The notes: a model not told the origin generated them from the letters alone. Positions 35,226 through 48,023 are shown, counted from the stretch's first letter. The stretch is 64,000 nt of DNA from Acidobacteriota bacterium (GCA_028872955.1 JAGWNX010000002.1:1-64000); one strand, 5' to 3'. Numbers and translations: made by a program.

Positions 35226-35873
35226 ATGACTCGGCGCGTCCCAACTCGTAGCGCATGCCCGGCAGCCATGCTGCTGCTGGCGCTGGTCACGGCGGTTCCG
35301 TCGGCTGTTGCCCAGCCGCGTCTCGTCGGGGCCCGGCCGCCCGAGGCTGCCCGCCCGCAGCCGATGCCGCGCCCTCAGATGCAGCCGCCGCGGGTGGGTC
35401 CGCGCGCCAATCAAGAGCATCTGGCGCAGTGGATGGAGCGGCATCGCGACCTGACCCCGCAGCAGCAGCAACAGCAGTTGCAGCGCGAGCCAGGATTCAG
35501 CGAACTGCCACCTGAGACGCAGCAGCGCATGCTCAACCGGCTCAACCAGCTCAACAACATGCCCGAGGAGCAGCGTCAGCGTCTGCTGGAGCGCAACGAG
35601 GTGATGGAGCGGCTAAGCCCGCAGCAGCGGCAACAGGTGCGTGGAGCCATGGAGAATCTTGGTGCGCTCCCGGTCGAGCGCCGCCGCATGGTTGCGCGCG
35701 CCTTCCGCGACCTGCGCGAGATGCCGCCCGAGCAGCGCGACTCCATCGTCAACTCGGATCGCTTCCGTTCTCAGTTCTCTGATCAGGAACGCGCTACGCT
35801 CTCCAGCCTGTTGGCCGTTGAGCCGTACCTGCCCGTGTCACGCCCGAACGATGGCACCAACGCAGGCAAATAG
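35226..35873 (+). CDS. DUF3106-family secreted protein
   Basis: The 215-residue protein has a signal peptide ending near 'AVAQ', a Pro/Arg-rich linker ('RPQPMPRPQMQPPRVGP') and a Gln/Glu/Arg-rich helical region with repeats such as 'PPETQQRML', 'MPEEQRQRLL', 'SPQQRQQV' and 'MPPEQRDSI'. These repeats are the DUF3106 pattern. Function is unknown. It follows an ECF sigma and anti-sigma pair on the same strand, which recalls other loci where DUF3106 accompanies an ECF regulator, so it may be a target or a sensor. Confidence 0.75.
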   Translation: MTRRVPTRSACPAAMLLLALVTAVPSAVAQPRLVGARPPEAARPQPMPRPQMQPPRVGPRANQEHLAQWMERHRDLTPQQQQQQLQREPGFSELPPETQQRMLNRLNQLNNMPEEQRQRLLERNEVMERLSPQQRQQVRGAMENLGALPVERRRMVARAFRDLREMPPEQRDSIVNSDRFRSQFSDQERATLSSLLAVEPYLPVSRPNDGTNAGK

Positions 35874-36004
35874 CTCCGCAGTCACCCTCCACAGCCGCAC
35901 ACGCTTGCTTGCAGTCGCACGAACGACCGTGTGACTACGGAATGTCTTTTTAAGTCTGTGATGTGGCGAGCGAGCGGCGATGGCACCCTAATCGGCAGCC
36001 GCCC

Positions 36005-36832
36005 CTAGGGCTGAATCACCGTACGCGTCGCCTCGGCGGCCACCTGCGCCTTGTCGACCGGCGCGGTCACCATGCCGCTAGTGTCCTTCATGGCGGCAAT
36101 CGCAGCATCGTAGCGGCCAAACAGCGAGTTGATGCGGATGACCGCCATCTCCTCCAGCATCTTCATGCCGTCCTTCAGGTAGCTCATGCGGCTGCGCTCG
36201 TCGTGGCCCCAGGTTACAGGTACCTCGCGAATGCTGTACTTGAGCTTGCGGGCGATAAAGAGGATCTCCGGGTCGAACCCCCAACGCTCGATGCGCTGCA
36301 GCCGGAAGATGACCTGGGCGGCATCACGCCGAAAGGCTTTGAAGCCGCACTGCGTGTCCTTGAACGGCAGGCCCATCACGGTCCGGGTAATCCAGTTGAA
36401 GCACCGTCCAAAGAACTGCCGGTAGAGCGGCTGCTGAATCGTCTGGCGAGCTCGCTCCAGCCAACGGGAGCCGATCGCCACGTCGGCGCCCTCGCGCAGC
36501 GCCTGCATCAGTCGTTCGGCCTCTTCCATCGGGGCAGAGAGGTCGGCATCGGTAAACATCACCATCTCGCCGGCAGCCTGCAACAGCCCGTTGCGCACGG
36601 AGTAGCCTTTGCCGCGGTTGCCGGGGTTCTGGATCAGGTGCAGACGGGGATGCTGTTGCATCCAACGCTTGATAATGGCCGCCGTGTCGTCTTTGGAGCC
36701 GTCATCGACCACCAGAACCTCTGCGTCCCAGCCCTGAGCCTCAACGCAGGACAGCACTCGCTCCAGCGTCTCCTCAATGCGGGCGCTCTCGTTATACGCG
36801 GGAATTATGATGCTTAGCTGTGGATGCAACAT
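36005..36832 (-). CDS. GT2 glycosyltransferase, dolichyl-phosphate glucosyltransferase-like
   Basis: The 275-residue protein is a GT-A fold enzyme with 'IIIPAYNESARI', 'VDDGSKDDTAAII', the metal motif 'FTDADLSAPM' and the DPG-synthase-type pattern 'KDTQCGFKAFRRDAA'. These enzymes move a sugar from a nucleotide donor to a polyprenyl phosphate, which could feed the ArnT-like enzyme elsewhere. There is no membrane helix except weak hydrophobic patches. It is divergent from sppA across a 195-bp spacer with two inverted repeats. Confidence 0.87.
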   Translation of the reverse strand: MLHPQLSIIIPAYNESARIEETLERVLSCVEAQGWDAEVLVVDDGSKDDTAAIIKRWMQQHPRLHLIQNPGNRGKGYSVRNGLLQAAGEMVMFTDADLSAPMEEAERLMQALREGADVAIGSRWLERARQTIQQPLYRQFFGRCFNWITRTVMGLPFKDTQCGFKAFRRDAAQVIFRLQRIERWGFDPEILFIARKLKYSIREVPVTWGHDERSRMSYLKDGMKMLEEMAVIRINSLFGRYDAAIAAMKDTSGMVTAPVDKAQVAAEATRTVIQP

Positions 36833-36850
36833 CTGCTGCGCCTGTCATTC

Positions 36851-36962
36851 ACCGGAGACTCCGGTCGTGTTTCCAGTATGGGAGACGGCCCAAGGCCTTT
36901 TTCATCATACTGCAACCAACTGACGTTGCCGGAGCCTTAAAGGCCTCAATTCTTTGAGGCCT
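36851..36962. repeat. two short perfect inverted repeats in the GT2/sppA spacer
   Basis: ACCGGA-GAC-TCCGGT (36851-36865) and AGGCCTCA-ATTCTT-TGAGGCCT (36941-36962) are perfect palindromic hairpins in the region between divergent genes. They may be operators or leader structures; neither is followed by a clear T-run, so they are not terminators. Confidence 0.5.
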
Positions 36963-37014
36963 CCTGACCCGTTTTGCTATGCGTCGCCTGCTGATTCCTT
37001 GCCCCCTGCCCTGC

Positions 37015-37020
37015 TACACT
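37015..37020 (+). promoter_or_regulatory. extended -10 box of sppA, probable leaderless start
   Basis: TGCTACACT contains an extended -10 (TGC before TACACT) ending 7 nt before the sppA ATG at 37028. No Shine-Dalgarno is present. Confidence 0.4.
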
Positions 37021-37027
37021 CCTGAGC

Positions 37028-38029
37028 ATGATGGAAGACTTCACGCCGCAGCCAACTCCCCCGCCGCCCGCGCCACCAGTGGCCGCCCATGCCTATGCCG
37101 TACCGTTTGCACCAGTCCCGCAGCGGCGCTCGCCATGGTTCTACCTTGGCATTACGGCAGCATCGCTGGTGGGGCTCACTCTGTTTCTCAGCGGCATCGT
37201 TTGGCTCAGCATGCGAGCTCTCAGCGACAATAGCGAGAGCCACCTCTCCGTCTCGTCCAGCAAGATCGCCGTCATCGATATCGACGGCGTCATTATGGAT
37301 GCGGAGAAGGTCGATACGCAGCTGCGCAAGTTTGGCGACGACTCCTCCGTCAAGGCGATCCTGCTGCACATCAACTCCCCGGGCGGCGGCGCTGCAGCCT
37401 CCCAGGAGATCTACCACGAGGTCCTGCGGGTGCGGACCGAGAAGCACAAGAAGATCGTCGCGTCGGTCGAGTCTGTTGGAGCCTCCGGCGCCTACTACAT
37501 CGCCAGCGCCTGCGACCGCATCTACGCCAACGAAGCCTCAGTGGTCGGCTCCATTGGCGTCATCATGGAGTGGACCAACTACGGCGAGTTACTGCGCTGG
37601 GCCCGGCTCAAGAGCGTCATCATCCACGCCGGAGAGTTGAAGGATGCCGGAGATCCGACCCGGGAGCTGACCCCGCAGGAGGAGGCCTACTTCCAGTCCC
37701 TGGTGGACAACATGTACGGCCAGTTTGTGCATGACGTGGCTGAAGGGCGCCACACCTCTCAGGATAAGATTCGTCCGCTGGCCACCGGCCAGGTATGGAC
37801 CGGACAGCAGGCTCTCGGGCTCGGCCTCATCGACCGCATCGGAGGCTACCGGGTAGCACTGATGGATACGGCTACGGACGTCGGCATCTCCGGGGAACCC
37901 AGCATCGTGCGCCCCTCCAGCCCCAAACGCGGGCTGCTTTCCATCCTGACCAGCGACGGAGAGGATATCTTCCCCAACCCGGCCGATTATCTCAACCACG
38001 CCCCGGGGTTCTACTTTATGTGGAAGTAG
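37028..38029 (+). CDS. sppA: signal peptide peptidase SppA (single-domain, S49 family)
   Basis: The 333-residue protein has a Pro-rich cytoplasmic N-terminus, one membrane helix (about 37-60) and a periplasmic S49 protease domain. The catalytic dyad is Ser153 in 'SVGASGAYYIAS' and Lys205 in 'HAGELKDAGDP'; 'HINSPGGG' is the substrate-binding strand. It would degrade cleaved signal peptides in the membrane. The length fits the short SppA type of Gram-positives and archaea, not the 600-residue E. coli form. The ATG at 37028 is preceded by a -10 box and is likely leaderless. Confidence 0.92.
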   Translation: MMEDFTPQPTPPPPAPPVAAHAYAVPFAPVPQRRSPWFYLGITAASLVGLTLFLSGIVWLSMRALSDNSESHLSVSSSKIAVIDIDGVIMDAEKVDTQLRKFGDDSSVKAILLHINSPGGGAAASQEIYHEVLRVRTEKHKKIVASVESVGASGAYYIASACDRIYANEASVVGSIGVIMEWTNYGELLRWARLKSVIIHAGELKDAGDPTRELTPQEEAYFQSLVDNMYGQFVHDVAEGRHTSQDKIRPLATGQVWTGQQALGLGLIDRIGGYRVALMDTATDVGISGEPSIVRPSSPKRGLLSILTSDGEDIFPNPADYLNHAPGFYFMWK

Positions 38030-38067
38030 CTTGCAGCCGCAAAGCTCTAGACAGACATGAAGTAGCA

Positions 38068-38101
38068 GGGCAGATTCCCGGGAGTAGCCCGGGATCTGCC
38101 C
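38068..38101 (+). terminator. strong hairpin after sppA
   Basis: GGGCAGATTCCCGGG and CCCGGGATCTGCCC form a 14-bp stem with one bulged T and a 5-nt loop. No T-run follows, so termination efficiency is uncertain. It lies 39 bp after the sppA stop. Confidence 0.5.
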
Positions 38102-38263
38102 TCACCTGCGCGGCGCGCATCCTGAGAGGCACGGATTTATTCGGACAAATCGTGTCGCAATTTGAAGCTTTTAGCGATACCATCCGTCATATCTATCAAC
38201 ATCATAAGAGCCAAACTACTCTTAAAGATGCAAGAGTCTCGGCTCTCTGCTTCTGAAAGGACC

Positions 38264-38575
38264 ATGCGCATGACCAAAGCTGATCTTGTCGACAAGGTAA
38301 CTTCGCTGGGAGATCTTACCCGGCGCGATGGAGAGATCATCGTGGACACGCTCTTCGAGTCCGTGATTGGCGCCCTGAAGGCCGGGGACAAGATCGAGAT
38401 CCGCGGCTTCGGTAGCTTCCGCACGCGCCAGCGGAACTCGCGCATCGGCCGCAACCCGAAGACCGGCGAGAAGGTTGAAGTTCCAGCCAAGCGCGTGCCC
38501 TTCTTCAAGCCCTCAAAGGAACTACGCGACTCCGTCAACCCTGACGGCGTGCGTCATGAGGCGATCTCCTCATAG
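38264..38575 (+). CDS. HU/IHF family nucleoid protein
   Basis: The 103-residue protein begins 'MTKADLVDKV' and has the DNA-binding beta-arm signature 'GFGSFRTRQRNSRIGRNPKTGEKVEVP', with the Pro that intercalates DNA. It is an IHF-beta/HU-type dimeric DNA-bending protein. AAAGGA lies close to ATG 38264; ATG 38270 (two codons later) is also possible. Its last 6 bp overlap the convergent YfiH-type gene. The 5' region (38110-38263) is noticeably AT-rich, consistent with a strong promoter. Confidence 0.93.
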   Translation: MRMTKADLVDKVTSLGDLTRRDGEIIVDTLFESVIGALKAGDKIEIRGFGSFRTRQRNSRIGRNPKTGEKVEVPAKRVPFFKPSKELRDSVNPDGVRHEAISS

Positions 38576-39433
38576 ATCTGTGGCTGGCCCGGGTAAGTTC
38601 CTCCGGGCCGCCTTAGCCCTTATTCCCGCTACGTTCATGATTCTGCCCGTCTTACCCCTCTCCATCCGGTGGGAGAAGTAGAGCGGCCATGCATCCGGCT
38701 GCCTCCTGCATCCAGTGCAGTGGCCCAAAACGGTTATTTTGTCGTCCGCAAGGCCAGCCTCCAGCAGCTGACACCGGTTCGCCTCCCATAGGTCCAGGTG
38801 CAACTGCCCCTCGCGTTGTGGAAAGAGTGACGCGCCCTCGGCAAACCGGGCGCAAAACTCCGCACGAACGGAATCGCCAACGGCGTAGCAGCAGGGGCCA
38901 ATGCTGGGGCCAATCGCGGCCAGCATCTGCTCGCGCGCGCCCGCTCCGGCGGCTGCCGCCATCAGCGCCACTCCGCGACCCGCGATACCTGCCACAGTGC
39001 CGCGCCAGCCGGCGTGGAAGACTCCGACCCTGCGGCAGACCGGGTCAACCACGATCACCGGCACGCAATCCGCCGTCTGGATCCCCAGCAGGATGCCGGG
39101 CTGATCCGTAATCAGCCCGTCGGCCTCGACTACAGCTCGACCGTCCGCGGTCTGCAGTCGGCCTTCCAGCACATCCTCAGCCCGGTCCACGGTGTACACA
39201 CCGTCGGCGTGCACCTGCCGCACGGTCACCAGGGCCATGCCCTCGCCACCTGCCGCACGGATCAGTCGCGCACGATTCTCACGCACATGGGCGTCGCCAT
39301 CCTCTGGTGTCCAGCTCAGGTTCAGCTCTCCTGGGCGACCATAGGCCTCCGTCAGCCCTCCGTTGCGGGTGCTGAAGCCGTGACAGAGCCACTCCAACGA
39401 CTGCCACTCCGGCACCTGCGTTACCTCGACCAC
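38570..39433 (-). CDS. YfiH/laccase-domain (PgeF) family protein
   Basis: The 287-residue protein has the DUF152/Cu-oxidase_4 signatures: 'GFSTRNGG', 'VRQVHADGVY', 'QTADCVPVIV', 'VGVFHAGWRGTVAGI' and 'IGPSIGPCCYAVG'. Members act on purine nucleosides or remove misincorporated serine from peptidoglycan; older 'polyphenol oxidase' names are doubtful. The gene sits between an HU gene and a 287-bp spacer that leads to the shikimate fusion gene. Confidence 0.9.
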   Translation of the reverse strand: MVEVTQVPEWQSLEWLCHGFSTRNGGLTEAYGRPGELNLSWTPEDGDAHVRENRARLIRAAGGEGMALVTVRQVHADGVYTVDRAEDVLEGRLQTADGRAVVEADGLITDQPGILLGIQTADCVPVIVVDPVCRRVGVFHAGWRGTVAGIAGRGVALMAAAAGAGAREQMLAAIGPSIGPCCYAVGDSVRAEFCARFAEGASLFPQREGQLHLDLWEANRCQLLEAGLADDKITVLGHCTGCRRQPDAWPLYFSHRMERGKTGRIMNVAGIRAKAARRNLPGPATDL

Positions 39434-39720
39434 GCTTCCTCCCCTGCCTGAGAGACGTGGCTGGCATTCACCTGTCGGATGCCTTGGGACAACACCAGCA
39501 ATACCTCATTCTTTTTTGTCGTATCCACCGTGCCCCTCTGGTATACCTTATCTCTGTTTCCGGTGCGGCTTGCCGGCCGTGTACGGCATCAATTGATAAA
39601 CTCAACGTTTTGCGGTCGTTACCGTCTTACGTTGTAACTGCCTCCGGGATGCGGAATCAGCCCGGTATCCGATAACTACGATCTTGATCGCCTGCCGAGG
39701 GCGCTGCGGAGACCAATAGC
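39434..39720. other. intergenic region between yfiH and aroDE
   Basis: This 287-bp spacer is AT-richer than its neighbours. It holds ATCAATTGAT (about 39588-39597), a perfect 10-bp palindrome, and several T-rich stretches. It should carry divergent promoters; no RNA gene or ORF with family similarity is visible. Confidence 0.3.
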
Positions 39721-41568
39721 GTGCCACCGGCCACAGTCTCAAACTCCATGAACACGAACGCACCTACCGTTATCCCCCAGTTTTTGCGCCCGCGCATCGG
39801 CAAGATCTGCGTTGCCATCATCGGCACCTCGGCCTCCGAGATGCTGGAGAAGGCCAACGCCGTCGTCAAAGAGTTCCCCTTCCTCGAGTTCCGGCTGGAC
39901 TACCTCGAGAAGCCGCTGCTCGCCCTGCCGAAGCTCAAGCAGTTTCTGGCGGAGAACACGGCCGCCACGGCGATCGCCACCTGCCGCCGCACACCCAATG
40001 GAGGCAAGTTCGCTGGCAACGCCGCCGCGCAGGTGGAGGTTTTGACCAAGGCCGCTGCCTCCGGCTTTCAGATCGCCGATCTGGAGATTGAAACGGTCGA
40101 AGAACTGAAGAAGGCGGAGCTGGATAAGTTTCGCAGCACTGGCATCGCGCTCATCGTCAGCTACCATGACTTTCACGCGACGCGGGATCTGGACGCGGTG
40201 TTTGAGCGGATGCGCCCCTTCGCGCCGGACTTCTACAAGATTGTGCCAACCGCACGTCGCCTGGCCGACAACGTGGAGCTGCTGCGCTTTCTGGAGCGCA
40301 AGCAGGAGTACACCAACATCATCGCCATCTGCATGGGTGAAGCGGGCATCATCTCGCGCGTTCTGGCGGTGCGGGCTGGCAGCGCCTTCACCTTTGCCGC
40401 AGCAACACCCGGGGAAGAGACGGGCCCCGGCCAGATTGCCGCGCGCACACTGATGGAGACCTATCGCATTGACCAGGTGGACACCGCAACCAAGGTCTAC
40501 GGCGTTGCGGGCAACCCCATCCGCAGCTCGCTCTCGCCGATCATGCTCAACACGGCCTTCCGCCGTGAGACCGTCAACGCGGTCTACCTGGCACTACAGA
40601 CCAACGAACTGTCTGACCTGCTGGAGCTGGTGCATGCGATTCCCCTGCAGGGCTTGAGCGTGACCATGCCGCTGAAGCAGGAGATTCTGCCCCACCTGGA
40701 GCGCACCGACCCGCTCTCGGCCCGTATTGGCGCATGCAACACCGTGCTGCGACAAGACGGCAAGCTCTACGGCTTCAACACAGACGTCTCCGGCATTTCT
40801 CTGCCGCTGGAGAAGCGGATGAGCCTGCGAGGTGCCCGCGTGCTGGTGCTGGGAGCAGGTGGTGCTGCCCGCGCCGCGGTCTTCGGGCTGGTGGACAAGG
40901 GCGCCGAGGTCTTCCTCCTGAACCGCACGCCCGAGACGGCGCAGAAGCTTGCCAAGCAGGCCGGCGCCAAGGTCATCAAGAAAGAGGCCGTCGCCAAGTC
41001 AACCTTTGATGCCGTGGTCAACGCTACCCCCATCGGAATGGCCGGCAACAAAGCACCGCAGATGCTCGATGCCAAAGACCTGGCGAATGTGAAGCTGGTC
41101 TTTGATCTGGTCTACAACCCCCTGGAGACGCCATTGATCCGCATGGCCCGCCAACTCAATATCCCAATCATCACCGGGGTGGAGATGTTTGTGCAGCAAG
41201 GTGCGCGCCAGTTTGAGATCTTTACCGGCAAGCCGGCACCCGAGGAAGAGATGCTACGCGTCGTCATCCACGCGCTGCGCCAGCAGGCGGAGGCCACAGC
41301 AGAGGCTGCGCCCCGGCCCATGCGCCCGGCTACGCCGAGCAAGGCCACGCCAAGCAAGGCCTCTCCAACCCAGGAGACGCCCGCCGCGGCACCTAAATCC
41401 CCCACCAAGGCCGCTGGGAAAGCACCTGTCAAGGCTGCGACAAAGGTTGTGGCCAAGACACCGGCGAAGGCTGCAGCCAAACCTGCAACCAAATCAGCAG
41501 CTAAACCCGCCGCAAAGACTGTTGCCAAGTCTCCCTCCAAGCCAGCAGCTAAACCGAAGAAGAAGTAG
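39721..41568 (+). CDS. aroDE: bifunctional 3-dehydroquinate dehydratase / shikimate dehydrogenase with histone-like tail
   Basis: The 615-residue chain has a type I dehydroquinase (about 25-250; 'EFRLDYLE', 'VSYHDFHAT', Schiff-base Lys173 in 'DFYKIVPTA'). A shikimate dehydrogenase follows (about 258-520; 'NPIRSSLSPIM', 'MPLKQEILP', 'VLGAGGAARAAVFGL', 'NATPIGM'). It would carry out two consecutive steps to shikimate. The last roughly 92 residues are Lys/Ala/Pro/Thr-rich, ending in ten tetrapeptides that finish in Lys (such as TPAK, AAAK, SAAK, PAAK), like histone H1. GTG 39721 is preferred with GGAGA 8 nt upstream; ATG 39748 is the alternative. Confidence 0.93.
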   Translation: MPPATVSNSMNTNAPTVIPQFLRPRIGKICVAIIGTSASEMLEKANAVVKEFPFLEFRLDYLEKPLLALPKLKQFLAENTAATAIATCRRTPNGGKFAGNAAAQVEVLTKAAASGFQIADLEIETVEELKKAELDKFRSTGIALIVSYHDFHATRDLDAVFERMRPFAPDFYKIVPTARRLADNVELLRFLERKQEYTNIIAICMGEAGIISRVLAVRAGSAFTFAAATPGEETGPGQIAARTLMETYRIDQVDTATKVYGVAGNPIRSSLSPIMLNTAFRRETVNAVYLALQTNELSDLLELVHAIPLQGLSVTMPLKQEILPHLERTDPLSARIGACNTVLRQDGKLYGFNTDVSGISLPLEKRMSLRGARVLVLGAGGAARAAVFGLVDKGAEVFLLNRTPETAQKLAKQAGAKVIKKEAVAKSTFDAVVNATPIGMAGNKAPQMLDAKDLANVKLVFDLVYNPLETPLIRMARQLNIPIITGVEMFVQQGARQFEIFTGKPAPEEEMLRVVIHALRQQAEATAEAAPRPMRPATPSKATPSKASPTQETPAAAPKSPTKAAGKAPVKAATKVVAKTPAKAAAKPATKSAAKPAAKTVAKSPSKPAAKPKKK

Positions 41569-41580
41569 GACAGCACAACG

Positions 41581-41612
41581 CAGAACAGCCCGGCGCGTGC
41601 CGGGCTGTTCTG
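41581..41612. terminator. bidirectional terminator between aroDE and atpC
   Basis: CAGAACAGCCCGGC and its exact complement form a 14-bp perfect stem with a GCGT loop, between two convergent genes. The symmetry suits both strands. There is no T-run, so strength is inferred from the stem alone. Confidence 0.55.
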
Positions 41613-41647
41613 TCATGCGAGTGACTTGATGTTAGGGCTGGTTCCGG

Positions 41648-42076
41648 CTACTTGGACTCTGCCGAGGCGATCTTCTCCGCAGCCTCACGCACCACGGCAT
41701 TGGCCTCGTCGTACCTGGCACCGTCATCGCCAGCCTCTGCCCACAGAGCCTCGCCCTGCTGCAGCTCCTGCCGCGCCTGTGCCACGTCGATCTGCTCCGG
41801 GTGCAGTGCCGTCTCCGCCAGAATGGTCACCCGCTCCGGCAGAACCTCCACAAACCCCCAGGCCACGAAGTAACGCTGCTCCCCCGCGGAGCCGCCGTGC
41901 AGGCGAACCTCGCCTGCGCCAAGCTCGGCCAGCAGCGGTGCCGCGCCGTACAGTGCCTCCAGATAGCCAGAGGTGGAGGGCAGCTCGACCGCTTCCGCCG
42001 TAGCCTCCAGCAACAGCTTGTCTGGCGTCACCAGCCGTACGTTCAACAATCCCGAATCTGTCTGCGATTCAGCCAT
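41648..42076 (-). CDS. atpC: F1Fo ATP synthase epsilon subunit
   Basis: The 142-residue protein has the epsilon N-terminal beta sandwich ('LNVRLVTPDKLLLEATAEAV', 'PSTSGYLEALYGAAPLLAEL') and a C-terminal helix pair with 'ARQELQQGEALWAEA'. It regulates the F1 rotor. ATG 42076 gives the family-typical start; the in-frame ATG 42085 adds three residues. It is the last gene of the atp operon and lies 23 bp after atpD. Confidence 0.92.
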   Translation of the reverse strand: MAESQTDSGLLNVRLVTPDKLLLEATAEAVELPSTSGYLEALYGAAPLLAELGAGEVRLHGGSAGEQRYFVAWGFVEVLPERVTILAETALHPEQIDVAQARQELQQGEALWAEAGDDGARYDEANAVVREAAEKIASAESK

Positions 42077-42099
42077 CCATCCCATCCCTGCTACGGCGC

Positions 42100-43551
<1,452 letters not shown>

Positions 43552-43573
43552 TCACTCCGCTGCTGCCCTTTAC

Positions 43574-44665
<1,092 letters not shown>

Positions 44666-44668
44666 GGT

Positions 44669-46273
<1,605 letters not shown>

Positions 46274-46291
46274 TTACCAGCTGCTGCGGCA

Positions 46292-46831
46292 CTAAGCCGT
46301 CACCAGCTTCTCCTTCAGCTGCGCAAGCTGTGTCCGGATCGAACCGTCATACACCGTTGAGCCGACCCGCACGACCGCACCGCCCAACAGCGACGCATCC
46401 TGCCGATAGGTGGCGCGCACCTGGCCACCGGCCAGCTTCACCACCTGCGCCTCCAGCTCAGCGCGATCCTGCTCTCCCAACTCGTGGGCGGTTACGATCT
46501 CCGCTTCGAAGATGCCGGCGCGCTGATCCGCAACCGTGGCATACTCGTCGACGATCTCGGCAAACTCGTGCAGTCTGCCATGGTCCAGCACGACGGCCAC
46601 AAAGTTACGCACCTGTGAGCCGGCACCGATCCGGCCAGCGATAGCATCCAGAACCTTCAACTTCTGATCATGCGGCACGGCCGGGCTGGCCAGCACCTCG
46701 CGCAGCTCGCGGCTACCCGCAAGGGTCGCAGCAAAGTCATCCAGCTGCTGCTTCACAATCTCTACCTGAAGCCCGGCCGAGGCCGTCACCGTTGCCAGGG
46801 CATTCGCATAGCGAAGAGCGATCACGGACAT
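46292..46831 (-). CDS. atpH: F1Fo ATP synthase delta subunit
   Basis: The 179-residue stator cap subunit has 'ALRYANALATVTASAG' at the N-terminus and 'GGAVVRVGSTVYDGSIRTQL' near the C-terminus, the OSCP/delta signature. Its ATG shares one base with the atpF stop (TAATG), so they are translationally coupled. Confidence 0.94.
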   Translation of the reverse strand: MSVIALRYANALATVTASAGLQVEIVKQQLDDFAATLAGSRELREVLASPAVPHDQKLKVLDAIAGRIGAGSQVRNFVAVVLDHGRLHEFAEIVDEYATVADQRAGIFEAEIVTAHELGEQDRAELEAQVVKLAGGQVRATYRQDASLLGGAVVRVGSTVYDGSIRTQLAQLKEKLVTA

Positions 46832-47559
46832 TAGTTTTGCCCTTCCTTCGAGCCGTCGCCGGCCAGCTTGCGCGCAAAGCCCTGCACCAGCAAGCGGTCG
46901 GTCTCCGCCGTCACCACCAGCTTACGCGCTGCCTGCTCGACAGCGAGCTCTGCAGCATAGCGCTGCAGCTGGCGCTGGGCCTGTGCGGAGGCAGCAGCGA
47001 TCTCCTGCTCCGCAACCTCGAGAATCTTCTTCTGCTCAGCCTCTGCCGACGCCTTGATGCGCAACTCCTCGGCAGCAGCGTCCTTCTCAGCCTGGGCGCG
47101 CATCGCTGCAATCTGCTCATCGAGCTTGGCCAGCCTCGCCTCGACATTACCCAGTCGCGACTTCGCCTCGTCCGTGGCGGCCTTCGCGCTCACCAGGTCC
47201 CGCTGAATCGCCTCGTTGCGGCTGCGGAAGATCTTCGGCAGCGCCTTGATGAGCGCGCCCCCCAGCAGCACAGCGAGAATCGCAAAGTTCACCACCTGGA
47301 ATGCGGTCGCCGCCTGCTCGGAGTTCATCCCCAGCTTGGCACCTAACGCCTTCACTGAGGCCGAGTGCAGATAGGCATCATCCTCGTCCTGCTCCGGCTT
47401 GCTCTCTGCCTTGCCCTCGCCCGCCTTGCCGGTCTCTGCGGCTGTGCTTTTCACAACCGGAGCGGGGCTTGCCACATCCTGCGCGCGCAACGCCGTGGGA
47501 GCCGCCAGGCCAACCAGCAACAGCAGTGGCAACATCGTCCTCATCCAACCCTGCTTCAC
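46831..47559 (-). CDS. atpF: F1Fo ATP synthase subunit b with N-terminal extension
   Basis: The 242-residue protein is longer than the usual 155-165. It starts with a signal-peptide-like stretch ('MLPLLLLVGLAAPTALRAQ'), then a charged Glu/Lys/Ala linker of about 50 residues. After these comes the b-type membrane helix ('FQVVNFAILAVLLGGALIKAL') and a long stator coiled coil. If the leader is cleaved, the N-terminus would be periplasmic, as in normal b. It overlaps the b' gene by 4 bp (ATGA). Confidence 0.9.
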   Translation of the reverse strand: MKQGWMRTMLPLLLLVGLAAPTALRAQDVASPAPVVKSTAAETGKAGEGKAESKPEQDEDDAYLHSASVKALGAKLGMNSEQAATAFQVVNFAILAVLLGGALIKALPKIFRSRNEAIQRDLVSAKAATDEAKSRLGNVEARLAKLDEQIAAMRAQAEKDAAAEELRIKASAEAEQKKILEVAEQEIAAASAQAQRQLQRYAAELAVEQAARKLVVTAETDRLLVQGFARKLAGDGSKEGQN

Positions 47560-48023
47560 TGGGCAGCCTCCGTCACAGTTACGCCGGCGGGCAGAACTGC
47601 CTTCAATACCTGAGCGCTCAACTCTGCGCTCATGCCCTCAATCTGCGCCTTGGCCGCCACAGCGCTCTGCTCAATCTCCTGCTTGGCAGCCTTCACCCGC
47701 TCCTGGGCCACCTGGCGAACCTGCTCGAGCGCTGCGTCGCGCTCGGCGTTCCACAGCTTCAGCTTCTGCTCGCGGGCGTGGAAGATCTCCGCCTTCGCGG
47801 CGCGCAGCCTCTGCTCGTAGGAGGAGGTATCCGCCTCAGCCGCGGCAATCGCCAGCTTCGCCTCTTCCATGGCGCCACTGGTGCGGGCGCGGCGCTCTGC
47901 CAGCACCTTGTCCAGGGGACGGCGCACCAGAAAGCCGTAAGCCATCACCAGCAGAATGAAGAAGATCATCGTCGGCACAGAGCCGAGCACAAGTTCGCCG
48001 AGTTGGTTGAGTATCTGATCCAT
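47556..48023 (-). CDS. atpF': F1Fo ATP synthase subunit b'
   Basis: The 155-residue protein has a single membrane helix ('TMIFFILLVMAYGFLVRRPL') and a long Ala/Glu/Lys coiled coil ('AKLAIAAAEADTSSYEQRL'), as in b/b' stator subunits. Having two different b genes implies a heterodimeric stator as in cyanobacteria and alphaproteobacteria. It is the first gene of the F1/stator operon; genes for a and c are not in the window. Confidence 0.9.
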   Translation of the reverse strand: MDQILNQLGELVLGSVPTMIFFILLVMAYGFLVRRPLDKVLAERRARTSGAMEEAKLAIAAAEADTSSYEQRLRAAKAEIFHAREQKLKLWNAERDAALEQVRQVAQERVKAAKQEIEQSAVAAKAQIEGMSAELSAQVLKAVLPAGVTVTEAAQ

